Assembly (NCBI RefSeq): GCF_031450805.1
Contig: NZ_JARTVY010000002.1
Location: forward strand, 992,001 to 1,056,000
DNA from: Caballeronia sp031450805
GTDB lineage: Bacteria; Pseudomonadota; Gammaproteobacteria; Burkholderiales; Burkholderiaceae
Direction: 5' to 3'
DNA: 64,000 nt
Shown: in pieces, positions 1 to 8,030 of the stretch
Layout: each line of letters starts with the position of its first letter
How positions within the stretch are numbered: the first letter of the stretch is position 1
Notes under the pieces: model-generated
What the model saw: only the letters and a program-made list of their open reading frames with translations
What the model was told of the DNA's origin: nothing
Databases searched by the model: none
Program-made: the position numbers and the translations under genes

Positions 1-963
1 ATAGACGAGAATGGTGTTCTTCGGGCATAGCGCGAAGAGCGAGACGAAGTCATCGGCGAAGGTGCCGTACACGTCGTCGGTCAGGAGGATAAGGTCAGGC
101 CTTTCCTTCACGATCTCCGCGATGTACGCGAGGCTTTCGTCGTCCATTTTGACGGACGGCGGATTGCTCGGGTTCACGAGGAAGAACGCCTTGACCTTCG
201 GATCGCGCAACTTGTCCAGCTCCTCCTTCGAGTATTGCCAGCCTCGCGCGACATCCGCGTCGAGATTCACCACTTCCAGCTTGTAGTCGTTGAGACGCGG
301 AATCTCGATGTACGGCGTGAAGATCGGGACGCCGAGCGCGATGGTATCGCCCGGCTTGATGAGGAAGTTCTCGCGCATCGTATTGAAGATGTACGTCATC
401 GCCGCCGTGCCGCCTTCCACCGCGAAGATGTCGAACTCGCCGACGAACGGATGCTTGCCGATCATCTCGCGCCGCAAATACTGCCCGACGATTACTTCGG
501 ATAACTTAAGCATCCTGTCGGGCACGGGATAATTCGACGCCAGAATGCCTTCGCACATCTCATAGAGAAAGTCGCCGGCGTTGAGGCCGAGCTGATCGCG
601 GACATACGATACCGCGCCGAACAGGAAGTCGATGCCGGGCGTGCCCTTGTTTTCACGCGCGAAAATCTCGAAGCGCTCTTCGAGCCCTTCGTGCTTCGGA
701 AAACCGCCGATGCCTTCCGGCATGTAGGCGAAGGAGCGCTCCGACTCGCGCATCGCGAAGAGGCCGAGCTGCCAGAAACCGTGACGCGGAATCGTCGCGA
801 GGAAATTCGGATTGCCGCGCCCCGCGTTGAGCATGGCGACATTGGCCGGGCGCTCGACCACGCCGCCGCCTGCTGCCTTGATGAGTTCGTCCTTGAGTTC
901 GAACGGGCTGAGCGAAGCCATCGCGGCGCGATCGTCGGAACCGGACTTAGAGGACTTTGACAT
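1..963 (-). CDS. aspD: Bifunctional aspartate transaminase/aspartate 4-decarboxylase, partial (3' end outside window)
   Basis: PLP enzyme that converts L-aspartate to L-alanine and CO2. The visible 321 residues from ATG 963 cover the N-terminal arm and most of the fold-type I large domain. Motifs include MLNAGRGNPNF near residue 45, VEGGTAAMTYIF, the VNPSNPPSVKM loop and LLTDDVYGTFADDF. The PLP lysine is expected just beyond the left edge and is not visible. The gene lies 65 bases downstream of and co-directional with aspT, which supports decarboxylase over a simple aminotransferase. Family members are about 530 residues, so roughly 40 percent is missing. A G-rich ribosome site (TGGGGGTG) precedes the ATG. 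The role is inferred from family and pairing: intracellular decarboxylation consumes a proton while AspT swaps aspartate for alanine. Confidence 0.92.
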   Translation of the reverse strand, partial: MSKSSKSGSDDRAAMASLSPFELKDELIKAAGGGVVERPANVAMLNAGRGNPNFLATIPRHGFWQLGLFAMRESERSFAYMPEGIGGFPKHEGLEERFEIFARENKGTPGIDFLFGAVSYVRDQLGLNAGDFLYEMCEGILASNYPVPDRMLKLSEVIVGQYLRREMIGKHPFVGEFDIFAVEGGTAAMTYIFNTMRENFLIKPGDTIALGVPIFTPYIEIPRLNDYKLEVVNLDADVARGWQYSKEELDKLRDPKVKAFFLVNPSNPPSVKMDDESLAYIAEIVKERPDLILLTDDVYGTFADDFVSLFALCPKNTILVY

Positions 964-1028
964 CCAACACCCCCAGAATAGAGCAATCAAACGGGAAGGA
1001 AAACACGAGAGGCGGAAGTGCCGCGCCC

Positions 1029-2720
1029 TCAGGTCAGAAGCATCACCATGACCATCCCCCAGATCGTCAGCAGCGTATTGCCGACTGCATAGGTGACGGT
1101 GTAGCCGAGACCCGGAACCTGGCTCTTCGCGGCATCGCAGATCATGCCGAGCGCCGCGGTCGTCGTGCGCGCGCCCGCGCAGATGCCGAGCAGAATCGCG
1201 GGATGAAACTTGAACACGTACTTGGCGATATACATGCCGAGGATGAGCGGCACCGACGACGCGAAAATGCCCCATAAAAACAGGCTCACGCCGAGCTTTT
1301 GCAGGCCCGCGACGAAGCCCGGCCCCGCCGAAATGCCGACCACCGCGATGAACACGTTCAGCCCGACCGAGTTCATGAACCAGATCGTCGGCGACGGAAT
1401 GCGGCCGAACGTCGGATGTATCGCGCGAAGCCAGCCGAATACGATGCCCGCGATCAGCGCGCCGCCCGCCGTCGACAGCGTGATCGGAATCGCGCCGAAG
1501 CGGACGACGATCGCGCCGATCAGCGCGCCCAGCGTGATGGCGAGGCCGACGAACGCCATGTCCGCCGCGTCGCTCGGCCGGTCGATGACGCCGACCGCAT
1601 TCGCCACCGCGGTCGTATCCTGCGTGCGGCCGACGATCGTCACCGTGTCGCCGCGATACAGCTTCGTGCTCGGCAGCACCGGAATCGGCGTCTCGGTGGC
1701 GCCGCGCTTGATCTTGCGGATGAACACGCCGCGCGCGCCCGGCATCTGCGCCAGTTCGGCAAGCGTCTTGCCTTCGATCCGCTTGTCGGTCAAATAGATA
1801 TCGACGCCCTCGACCGGCACCGACAGCAGTTCCGCATCGTCCACTTCGGTCGCGCCGCCGAGCAGATCGACGAGATGCTCGCGCCGTCCGACGATCGCGA
1901 CGACATCGCCCGGCTGCAGCACGTCTTCGAGCTTCGCCTCCTGGATCGCGCCATTGCGGCGAATTCGCTCGATGAAGAGGCGTGCGCCGCTCGGGACCAT
2001 CGCTTCCGCTTGTCCGACCGTCATGCCGGCGGCCCGCCCTTCTTCCGCCACGCGATACGCACGCAGCGCGAACTGATGCCAGCCCGAACCCGCGCCGCCG
2101 AGTTCAGCCGATCCGCCGCCGAGTTGCTTCTCATAGTCCTTGCATGCCGCGACGAGATCGATGTTCAGCAGCTTCGGCCCGAGCATCGCGAGAATCACCG
2201 CCGAGCCGATCGTGCCGTAGATATACGTGACGGCGTAGGCCGTGGGCATCGCATCGAGCAGCGCCTTGGTTTCGGCGGGCGGAAGGCCGAGCCGGTTGAT
2301 GGCGTCGGTGGCGAGACCCATGGATGCGGATATGGTCTGCGATCCGGCGAAAAGCCCTGCCGCCGATCCGATGTCGTAGCCCGCCATTTTGGCGGCGGCA
2401 TACGGCGCGGCAAGACAAAGCACACATTGAATGACGGAGAACAGCGCTTGCGGCAAGCCGTCCTTCGCAATGCCGCGAACGAATTGCGGACCGACGCCAT
2501 AACCCACGGCGAAGAGGAACATCAGAAAGAAGACCGCCTTCACGTTCGATGAAATCGTGATGCCAAGCTGCCCGATGGCGATGGCCGCGAGCAGCGTCGC
2601 TGTCACGGCGCCCAGGCTGAAGCCCTTGAAGCTCTTGCCGCCGACCCAATACCCGATACCCAGTGACAGGAAGATGGCAATTTCCGGGTACGCGCGCAGC
2701 GTTTGCGTGATCCACGACAT
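1029..2720 (-). CDS. aspT: Aspartate:alanine antiporter
   Basis: Inner-membrane exchanger that imports L-aspartate and exports L-alanine, building proton-motive force together with the decarboxylase downstream. The 563 residues show the AspT/YidE/YbjL layout: a hydrophobic N-terminal block (about residues 1-180), two cytosolic RCK_C-type domains (about 205-380, each with a GDxVxIVGR-like strand), then a second membrane block ending in ICAGARTTTAALGM and a final helix. An open frame extends 73 codons further upstream. ATG 2720 is preferred because AAAGGAG sits directly upstream and the hydrophobic protein begins there. It is first in an aspT-aspD operon. Confidence in the family is high; substrate is taken from the aspD neighbour. 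Confidence 0.93.
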   Translation of the reverse strand: MSWITQTLRAYPEIAIFLSLGIGYWVGGKSFKGFSLGAVTATLLAAIAIGQLGITISSNVKAVFFLMFLFAVGYGVGPQFVRGIAKDGLPQALFSVIQCVLCLAAPYAAAKMAGYDIGSAAGLFAGSQTISASMGLATDAINRLGLPPAETKALLDAMPTAYAVTYIYGTIGSAVILAMLGPKLLNIDLVAACKDYEKQLGGGSAELGGAGSGWHQFALRAYRVAEEGRAAGMTVGQAEAMVPSGARLFIERIRRNGAIQEAKLEDVLQPGDVVAIVGRREHLVDLLGGATEVDDAELLSVPVEGVDIYLTDKRIEGKTLAELAQMPGARGVFIRKIKRGATETPIPVLPSTKLYRGDTVTIVGRTQDTTAVANAVGVIDRPSDAADMAFVGLAITLGALIGAIVVRFGAIPITLSTAGGALIAGIVFGWLRAIHPTFGRIPSPTIWFMNSVGLNVFIAVVGISAGPGFVAGLQKLGVSLFLWGIFASSVPLILGMYIAKYVFKFHPAILLGICAGARTTTAALGMICDAAKSQVPGLGYTVTYAVGNTLLTIWGMVMVMLLT

Positions 2721-3092
2721 ATGCGCTCCTTTGCGCGATGATTCGCGACCGTTACGTGCCGTGCCGGCACGAAATGAAGGTAGAGGACGAGCAGGCTGAC
2801 AGACGCGCCGCCATCGGTGCCGGCGGGTCGGGCGCGTCCACGAAATGTCGACGATGCGTTGGATCGTTTCATCGAACCAATCCCGGCATGCAACGGTTGA
2901 GCGTATTGATGCCGATGCGTGGCCCAATTTCTTAAGCAATGCATGCAGCAGCGGATTGGAGTCACCAATACACTAGTTTTGATGCGCGGTAGAGTCGAAA
3001 TTCGATAATTTCGATGGGCGTGCCGCATGGGCGCTATTGTTGCGCGGCGCGGGAGGTAAGTATTGCTTCGGATGCCGAAGTATCATAGCGAA
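2721..3092. other. Intergenic region upstream of aspT
   Basis: This stretch of about 370 bases holds no convincing gene. It should contain the aspT promoter. One small inverted repeat is visible at 2996-3013: 7-base arms CGAAATT and AATTTCG around CGAT. It could be an operator, but nothing ties it to a regulator. A short AT-richer patch around 2920-3015 stands out from the GC-rich surroundings and is the likely control region. Confidence 0.5.
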
Positions 3093-3126
3093 AACGAAAA
3101 CAGCGGCCGGGGCCGCTGTTTTCGTT
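3093..3126. terminator. Perfect 16-bp hairpin, likely bidirectional terminator
   Basis: Arms at 3093-3108 and 3111-3126 are exact reverse complements with a GG loop, ending in A-rich and T-rich tails (AACGAAAACAGC and GCTGTTTTCGTT). The right arm runs into the TAA stop of the ene-reductase gene, so the last codons are part of the hairpin. The symmetry and the A/T flanks allow it to stop transcription from either side. No other transcript is obviously aimed at it from the left. Confidence 0.8.
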
Positions 3127-4186
3127 ACTCCGCCGTTTCTAGCAGCGGATAATCCGTATAGCCCTTCGCTCCGGGCGCATAGAACGTGGACGTGTCCGGG
3201 TCGTTCCACTGCGCGTCCAGTTCGAGGCGGCGCACGAGGTCCGCATTCGCGATGAACGGCTTGCCCCAGGCCACCGCGTCCGCGTCGCCGCGCGCGATGA
3301 TCGCTTCGGCGCTTTCCTTCGTGAACTTTTCGTTGGCGATATAGACGCCGCCGAACGCCTTCTTCAGTTGCGGCCCGAGGCTGTCCGGACCTTCCGCCTC
3401 GCGCGCCGCGATGAACGCGATCTTGCGCTTGCCCAGTTCACGTGCGACATAGCCGAAGGTCGCGGCGCGGTCGCTGTCGCCCATCGTGTGGGAATCGGCG
3501 CGCGGTGCGAGGTGCATGCCGACGCGATCCGCGCCCCACACTTCGATACACGCATCGGCGACTTCGAGCATCAGGCGCGCGCGGTTTTCGATCGGGCCGC
3601 CGTATGCATCGGTGCGCTTGTTGGTGCTGTCCTGCAGGAACTGGTCGAGCAGATAGCCGTTCGCGCCGTGCACTTCCACGCCGTCGAAACCGGCGCGCTT
3701 CGCGTTCTCCGCGCCTTTGCGATACGCCGCCACCACGCCCGCGATTTCATCGAGCTCGAGTGCGCGCGGCGTGACATAAGGACGCTGCGGACGCACGAGA
3801 CTCACGTGGCCTTCGGCCGCGATCGCGCTCGGCGCAACGGGCAGTTCGCCATTGAGAAAGACCGGGTCCGAGATGCGGCCCACGTGCCACAGTTGCAGCA
3901 CGATCTGACCGCCTGCTTCATGAACGGCCTTGGTCACCAGTTTCCAGCCTTCGACTTGTTCGTCGGACCAGATGCCCGGCGTATCGGCGTAACCGAGGCC
4001 TTGCGGCGTGACCGACGTGGCCTCGCTGATGATGAGACCCGCCGATGCGCGATCGGCGTAATACTGCGCCATCAGCGCGTTCGGCACACGTTCGACGCCC
4101 GCGCGCTGGCGCGTCAGCGGCGCCATGACGATGCGGTTCTTGAGCGTCAGCGCGCCCACTTTGAGCGGATCGAAAAGAGTCGGCAT
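3125..4186 (-). CDS. Old Yellow Enzyme family alkene reductase (NemA-like)
   Basis: FMN-dependent NAD(P)H oxidoreductase reducing activated C=C bonds and electrophiles such as N-ethylmaleimide. The 353 residues form a complete single TIM barrel of typical length. Visible signatures are NRIVMAPLTR near residue 17, LWHVGR near 100, the substrate-binding pair H173/N176 in EVHGANGYLLDQFLQ, and STNKRTDAYGG. The third flavin-side strand reads AVAWGKPFIANADL. It is transcribed 60 bases after an ArsR-type regulator, the arrangement expected for an electrophile-responsive operon. The physiological substrate is not deducible. Its stop codon is inside a strong terminator hairpin. Confidence 0.93.
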   Translation of the reverse strand: MPTLFDPLKVGALTLKNRIVMAPLTRQRAGVERVPNALMAQYYADRASAGLIISEATSVTPQGLGYADTPGIWSDEQVEGWKLVTKAVHEAGGQIVLQLWHVGRISDPVFLNGELPVAPSAIAAEGHVSLVRPQRPYVTPRALELDEIAGVVAAYRKGAENAKRAGFDGVEVHGANGYLLDQFLQDSTNKRTDAYGGPIENRARLMLEVADACIEVWGADRVGMHLAPRADSHTMGDSDRAATFGYVARELGKRKIAFIAAREAEGPDSLGPQLKKAFGGVYIANEKFTKESAEAIIARGDADAVAWGKPFIANADLVRRLELDAQWNDPDTSTFYAPGAKGYTDYPLLETAE

Positions 4187-4246
4187 AACGGAAGGTATCC
4201 TAATTAAGTTGAAAGGATGCTGTCACCTGGACGGCGCATCGGATGC

Positions 4247-4540
4247 TCAGAGATTCTCCATGGAATCGCGGAACGCCTGAATGACCGCCTCGTCGCGCCT
4301 GAAGAACACCCATTGCCCTACGCGCTTGGTGGTGACGAGCCCTGCTTTGTGAAGAGTCGCGAGATGCGCGGAAACGGTGGACTGCGACATGCCGCAGCGT
4401 TCATCGATCTGACCCGCGCACACGCCATGCGACAGCGGCAATTCCTGATTGGGGAAATGCTGCTCCGGCTCCTTCAGCCATTCGAGAATCTCGCGGCGAA
4501 GGGGGTTGGCTAGGGCTTTGTGGATTGCGTCGATGTCCAT
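4247..4540 (-). CDS. ArsR/SmtB family transcriptional regulator
   Basis: Small winged-helix repressor, 97 residues from ATG 4540. An upstream ATG in the same frame would add 31 non-homologous residues. The protein starts MDIDAIHKALANPLRREIL, has recognition helix MSQSTVSAHLATLHKAGLV and wing GQWVFFRRDEAV. It is the promoter-proximal gene before the ene-reductase, which suggests it represses both. Two cysteines, C41 and C49, flank the segment just before the recognition helix. They could sense electrophiles by thiol modification, as known for other reductase-linked regulators; that is inference. No classic CVC metal site is visible. Confidence 0.88.
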   Translation of the reverse strand: MDIDAIHKALANPLRREILEWLKEPEQHFPNQELPLSHGVCAGQIDERCGMSQSTVSAHLATLHKAGLVTTKRVGQWVFFRRDEAVIQAFRDSMENL

Positions 4541-4581
4541 TTCGTTGCTCGTGCGTCTGACGGCCGGCACGCTAAAGGGCA

Positions 4582-4630
4582 CGTATCGAATCGTCTTGAT
4601 GCGAAGTATATATCGCAATCTTCCGATACG
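4582..4630. promoter_or_regulatory. Candidate operator/promoter of the arsR-ene reductase operon
   Basis: Inverted arms CGTATCG (4582-4588) and CGATACG (4624-4630) bracket an AT-rich centre. That centre carries a second, smaller repeat at 4601-4616 (GCGA, 8 bases, TCGC) including TATATA. It lies 42-90 bases upstream of the regulator's ATG, where an autoregulated promoter would be. No well-spaced -35/-10 pair is certain. The identification as an ArsR operator is inference from position and symmetry. Confidence 0.45.
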
Positions 4631-4767
4631 CAAGAAAGCCGCCCCTGCCGGCCGTTACGCCGAGGCTGGGAAGCGAAGCGCCTGGCGTGCGCGTCGACGA
4701 GAGGCAGCTTCAGTGGGCACTCTGCAGCCCGCGCTATTGCGCGCACCGTGCACGAACACCGCTCCCG

Positions 4768-4959
4768 ATGCGGGCTCTGAATCGCCCATTTCAGCCTGTA
4801 GCCGAGGTCGGCGAAGGATACGTCGGACCGAACGCTCATGTCCTGCACGTCGACACGACGACGCATCGATCGTACTTTCCGCGCAAAGACCTCCAAGGAC
4901 GTCCGGTGTTGCAGGTCATGACGCCGCCGCAGACGAGCGATGGGTTCGTCCGTGGATGA
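4768..4959 (+). pseudogene. Possible remnant of a YncE-type beta-propeller protein (C-terminal end)
   Basis: A 63-codon frame in the otherwise empty 490-base gap between arsR and the exoprotein gene. Its middle reads VGPNAHVLHVDTTTHRSYFP, followed by GRPVLQVMTPP. This resembles the last blade of secreted YncE-like propeller proteins, where a D-x-x-THR-x-YFP strand is common. There is no ribosome site and no in-frame upstream portion, so if real it is a truncated leftover. The similarity is from memory of family patterns and is weak; it may be chance. The rest of the gap shows nothing beyond the arsR control region. Confidence 0.25.
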
Positions 4960-5034
4960 AACGCGTCAACTCGCACCGTGACGGTACGGCCCACGGCCTT
5001 TGGTATCCACTCCGCATGACCGCAATCGACATCG

Positions 5035-7389
5035 TTACTGCGCAACCTGCCACCTCAATACCGGATGCGTCGCGGCGAGCCGCATGATCCACGTCCCGGC
5101 GGCACTGAAATCCCACGTTGGGCCGAAGCTCTCCGGCTTGCTCATCTGCGCGGTCGTCAAACCGTTCGTGACGGGCACAGGCGTGCCCGAACCGACGCCG
5201 GATGCCTGCCCCGTGGTCTCGCGGTCCCAGAACACGTCGGCGGCAACGTTTCCGCGGTTATCGGCAACGAGGCCGCCCCTGAACGCTGGCCGCACGAAGC
5301 TCGCGACGGGCCCGCTTGCAAACGACTCCACGATGGATCCGACATTAGTAGCAACCAGTCCCCCACCACCGCTTCCGCCGTCCACCGATCCGGTCGCATA
5401 CGATTGCCTGATCGACCCTGAATTGCTTCCGACGAGCCCGCCGCCCGCTGCGCGAGAGCCTCCCCCTGCGCCTCCGGTGGCGAAGGACTGCAATATCAAT
5501 CCTTCGTTATTGCCGACGAGCCCGCCCGCGGCGCTCGACGATCCGGCCGGGACCGCGCTGTCGGAGCGGTACACGACGCCGGTGCTGATGCCTAACAGTC
5601 CGCCGACTGGCCCGCCGGTCGATCCGTACGTGACCAGCTTGCCGTCGGCATGAACGTTCGACACCACGCCGGACGACTGCCCGGCGAGCGCGCCCATCGG
5701 CCCGAAATAATCGCTGATGCCGACATTGCCGAGTTTCAGGTTCCGCACCGCACCCGAGTTTCCGATCGACGCGAAAAGCCCTGTCGGTTGCGCGGTGTCG
5801 AAGTCGAGAACGGTGATGCTCAGGCTGTTGATCGTATGCCCGAGGCCGTCGAGTTGCCCCGTGAACCCGCTCGCGCTGCCCGCGCCGATGGGCTGGAATG
5901 TGCTCGTCGACGAACCGGCGTCGATGTTGCGGCCCAGTGCATAGGATCCATTGAGATCCTGCGAGATGGCCGCGAGCTCGTCTACCGAGTCGATCAGCCG
6001 ATAGTCCGTTATCTGCGCCCGCACGCCGCTGTACGCGGGCGCGGTCCACGCAGGATTGCTGATGACCGTTCCGCTGACGTATTGCCCGCCGCTATCGCGG
6101 TAACTCGCGACTACGCCCGAGCTTTTCGACCAGTCGATCGTGCCGAGGTTGAAGACACTGCCCGCGTTCCCCTGCCCCGCTGCGTCGGCGCGCAGCGTCA
6201 AATTGGCCGCACCGGTATTGCCGAGCGTCGCCATCGGACCGACCGTGACGGAACGCGCCGCGTTGAGCGTGAGCGAAGCGTTGCCCGACCAGCGCATCGT
6301 CTGCTCCATCACGATATCGCCCGGCGACGCATCGAGCGTCACGGACGTGCCCTGATTCAACTGGTGGAGCAACGCCGCCGTCGTCAACGGACCGGCATGG
6401 AATACAGGCGCGTTCAGCTTCCAGTTCGCGGCATGAATGTCGGCATCGTCGAGATGAAGCGCCGCGCCTGCCGTATCGACGATGCCGCCCGTGCCATCGG
6501 CGTTCGCCGCATCGATGCGGCCGTGCACATGCGCGGCGCCGTCGTTCGCCACGAGCCAGACACGGCCATCGCGCGTCGCGGCGCCGGTCGCGCGCAATGC
6601 GTTCGTGTTGCCTGCCAGCGCGAACACATTGCCATCGGCGGCCTGCAATGCGATCTGCGCCGCCGCTATCGTTCCCTTGTCGACCACATCGCCACGGCTG
6701 CCCGTCGATTGCACGAACGTTTGCGGAAGGCTGGCGGCATCGCGCACGAGAACCCGATCCCCCGCTGCAAGTTCCGCCGAGCCGGCCGGCGCGCTGATCG
6801 TGCCGTCGTTCTCGACGAGACTGCGCGCGATCAGCAACACATCGCCGTTAGTGGAGCTGATCTTGCCGAGATTCACCACGACGCCCCCGCCACTGCCCGC
6901 AAAGGTCAGTGGACCGCCCGCCATGAACGCGTCGTTGCCGACATCAAGCGCCGATGCGACGAAGCGCCCGCCCGTCGAGACGACGCCCGTCGCGCCGATC
7001 ACGATGCCCTGCGGATTGATCAGATAGAAGCTCCCGCTTGCGGTGAGCGCACCGTTGATCGACGACTTCTCGATGCCGGTCACACGGCCGAGCGTTGCGC
7101 CGGACCCGTTCTGGATCGTCACCGCGTTGTCTTTGTCGATCGAGAAGCTGGCCCAGTCGATGACGGCTCGCGATGTCGTCTGAGTGACCGTCAGGCGCTT
7201 GCCATTGACAGACATGCCGCCCGCGCCCGCAACGAATTTTCCTCCGGCGGGCAGCGGCCCGGCCGACCATGTGTTCGACGCGATCGCCACGCCCGCAATC
7301 ATCAGAATCGCGAAGCGGCGGCGGTTCGCCGAATCTCTGTGCCGGTGCTTTGCGGACGTTGCGCCGATGGTTCGGGTCTGAGTGGGCAT
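5035..7389 (-). CDS. Two-partner-secretion type exoprotein with haemagglutinin N-domain and GLUG repeats
   Basis: Large secreted or surface protein, 784 residues. An extended N-terminal signal (basic start, then RRRFAILMIAGVAIASNTWSA) leads into a TPS/filamentous-haemagglutinin activity domain, about residues 45-300. This domain has DNAVTIQNGSGATLGRV and LINPQGIVIGATGV, corresponding to the conserved NPNG region with Q in place of N. The centre is a beta-helix-like tract. From about residue 590 there are at least four GLUG-type units (GGLVGNNEG, GGLVGSNSG, GGLVATNVG, GGLVADNRG). It ends in a tryptophan-rich tail. TpsA proteins normally need an outer-membrane TpsB pore encoded next door; none is present on either side. 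Adhesion or envelope function is plausible, but the substrate is unknown. Confidence 0.85.
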   Translation of the reverse strand: MPTQTRTIGATSAKHRHRDSANRRRFAILMIAGVAIASNTWSAGPLPAGGKFVAGAGGMSVNGKRLTVTQTTSRAVIDWASFSIDKDNAVTIQNGSGATLGRVTGIEKSSINGALTASGSFYLINPQGIVIGATGVVSTGGRFVASALDVGNDAFMAGGPLTFAGSGGGVVVNLGKISSTNGDVLLIARSLVENDGTISAPAGSAELAAGDRVLVRDAASLPQTFVQSTGSRGDVVDKGTIAAAQIALQAADGNVFALAGNTNALRATGAATRDGRVWLVANDGAAHVHGRIDAANADGTGGIVDTAGAALHLDDADIHAANWKLNAPVFHAGPLTTAALLHQLNQGTSVTLDASPGDIVMEQTMRWSGNASLTLNAARSVTVGPMATLGNTGAANLTLRADAAGQGNAGSVFNLGTIDWSKSSGVVASYRDSGGQYVSGTVISNPAWTAPAYSGVRAQITDYRLIDSVDELAAISQDLNGSYALGRNIDAGSSTSTFQPIGAGSASGFTGQLDGLGHTINSLSITVLDFDTAQPTGLFASIGNSGAVRNLKLGNVGISDYFGPMGALAGQSSGVVSNVHADGKLVTYGSTGGPVGGLLGISTGVVYRSDSAVPAGSSSAAGGLVGNNEGLILQSFATGGAGGGSRAAGGGLVGSNSGSIRQSYATGSVDGGSGGGGLVATNVGSIVESFASGPVASFVRPAFRGGLVADNRGNVAADVFWDRETTGQASGVGSGTPVPVTNGLTTAQMSKPESFGPTWDFSAAGTWIMRLAATHPVLRWQVAQ

Positions 7390-7600
7390 GATGCGCCTCC
7401 CGCGGGTTGCATCGAGCGGTCACTGCTTCCGACACATCATGCGCTTTCCGCTTCAATAATCAAGGTCCGGCCAAATTATTACGGCATACTTTCGAATGTA
7501 AGCAGACCTGGTTCAGCCGCAGATCGCTCGGGGTTTCTCCGTTCCTGGCACCGTCTGGTAATCTCCGCGTTTTCCCTGCCTCATACGGAACGATCAGCTT

Positions 7601-8005
7601 ATGGATACACCCTTCAACGAACGCGGCGTCACCTTGTCGCGCGCCGGCCTGTCGGCTTCGGGCCAGATGATTCCGCTGCGCGAGCTGCGCGCCGCACGGG
7701 TCGTGAAGATCGAACGCAAGAAGCCGCTGCCGATCGCTCTCGCGATCATCGGGCTCGTCGTACTGGGCGCGGGCATCGCGACGGGCGCGGGCGCGGCGCT
7801 CGTGCTCGGCGTGATGATCGTCGTCGTCGGTTATCTGACGTGGATCACGCAGGACGTCATCTATCAGTTGATGGTGTCGACATCCGACGGCGAGCGCGAA
7901 GTGCTCATCACGAAGGATGAGGATTTCGCGGATCGCGTGGCCGCGCTCGTCGGCGACGCGGTCGCGAAACACGCGCAAACTGCAGCCGCGCGCCCCGAAG
8001 CGTGA
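7601..8005 (+). CDS. DUF6232 family membrane protein
   Basis: The 134-residue protein has a short N-terminal strand region, then two closely spaced hydrophobic segments (IALAIIGLVVLGAGIATGAGAALVLGV is split across about residues 45-80) and a cytosolic tail with FADRVAALVGDAV. The pattern, a PH-like strand block followed by a two-helix hairpin and a short tail, matches DUF6232 proteins, whose role is unknown. It stands alone between the divergent exoprotein gene and convergent glycogen phosphorylase, with 25 bases to the latter's stop. No clear Shine-Dalgarno precedes the ATG (upstream bases read GATCAGCTT). Confidence 0.72.
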   Translation: MDTPFNERGVTLSRAGLSASGQMIPLRELRAARVVKIERKKPLPIALAIIGLVVLGAGIATGAGAALVLGVMIVVVGYLTWITQDVIYQLMVSTSDGEREVLITKDEDFADRVAALVGDAVAKHAQTAAARPEA

Positions 8006-8030
8006 TGCAGGGCGCGCGGCGCTTGGCGCG

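Noticed and set aside
4768..4959. Possible formaldehyde-activating enzyme fragment (VGEGYVGPNAHVLHVD resembles the Fae start)
   Set aside because: The following residues do not match Fae, while the THRSYFP strand fits a YncE-like propeller end better. Even that is weak, so it is kept only as a low-confidence remnant.
5650..7920. A 756-codon plus-strand frame opposite the exoprotein gene
   Set aside because: Arginine-rich composition, no start signal, crosses into the upstream DUF6232 gene region, and the opposite strand has clear TPS and GLUG motifs.
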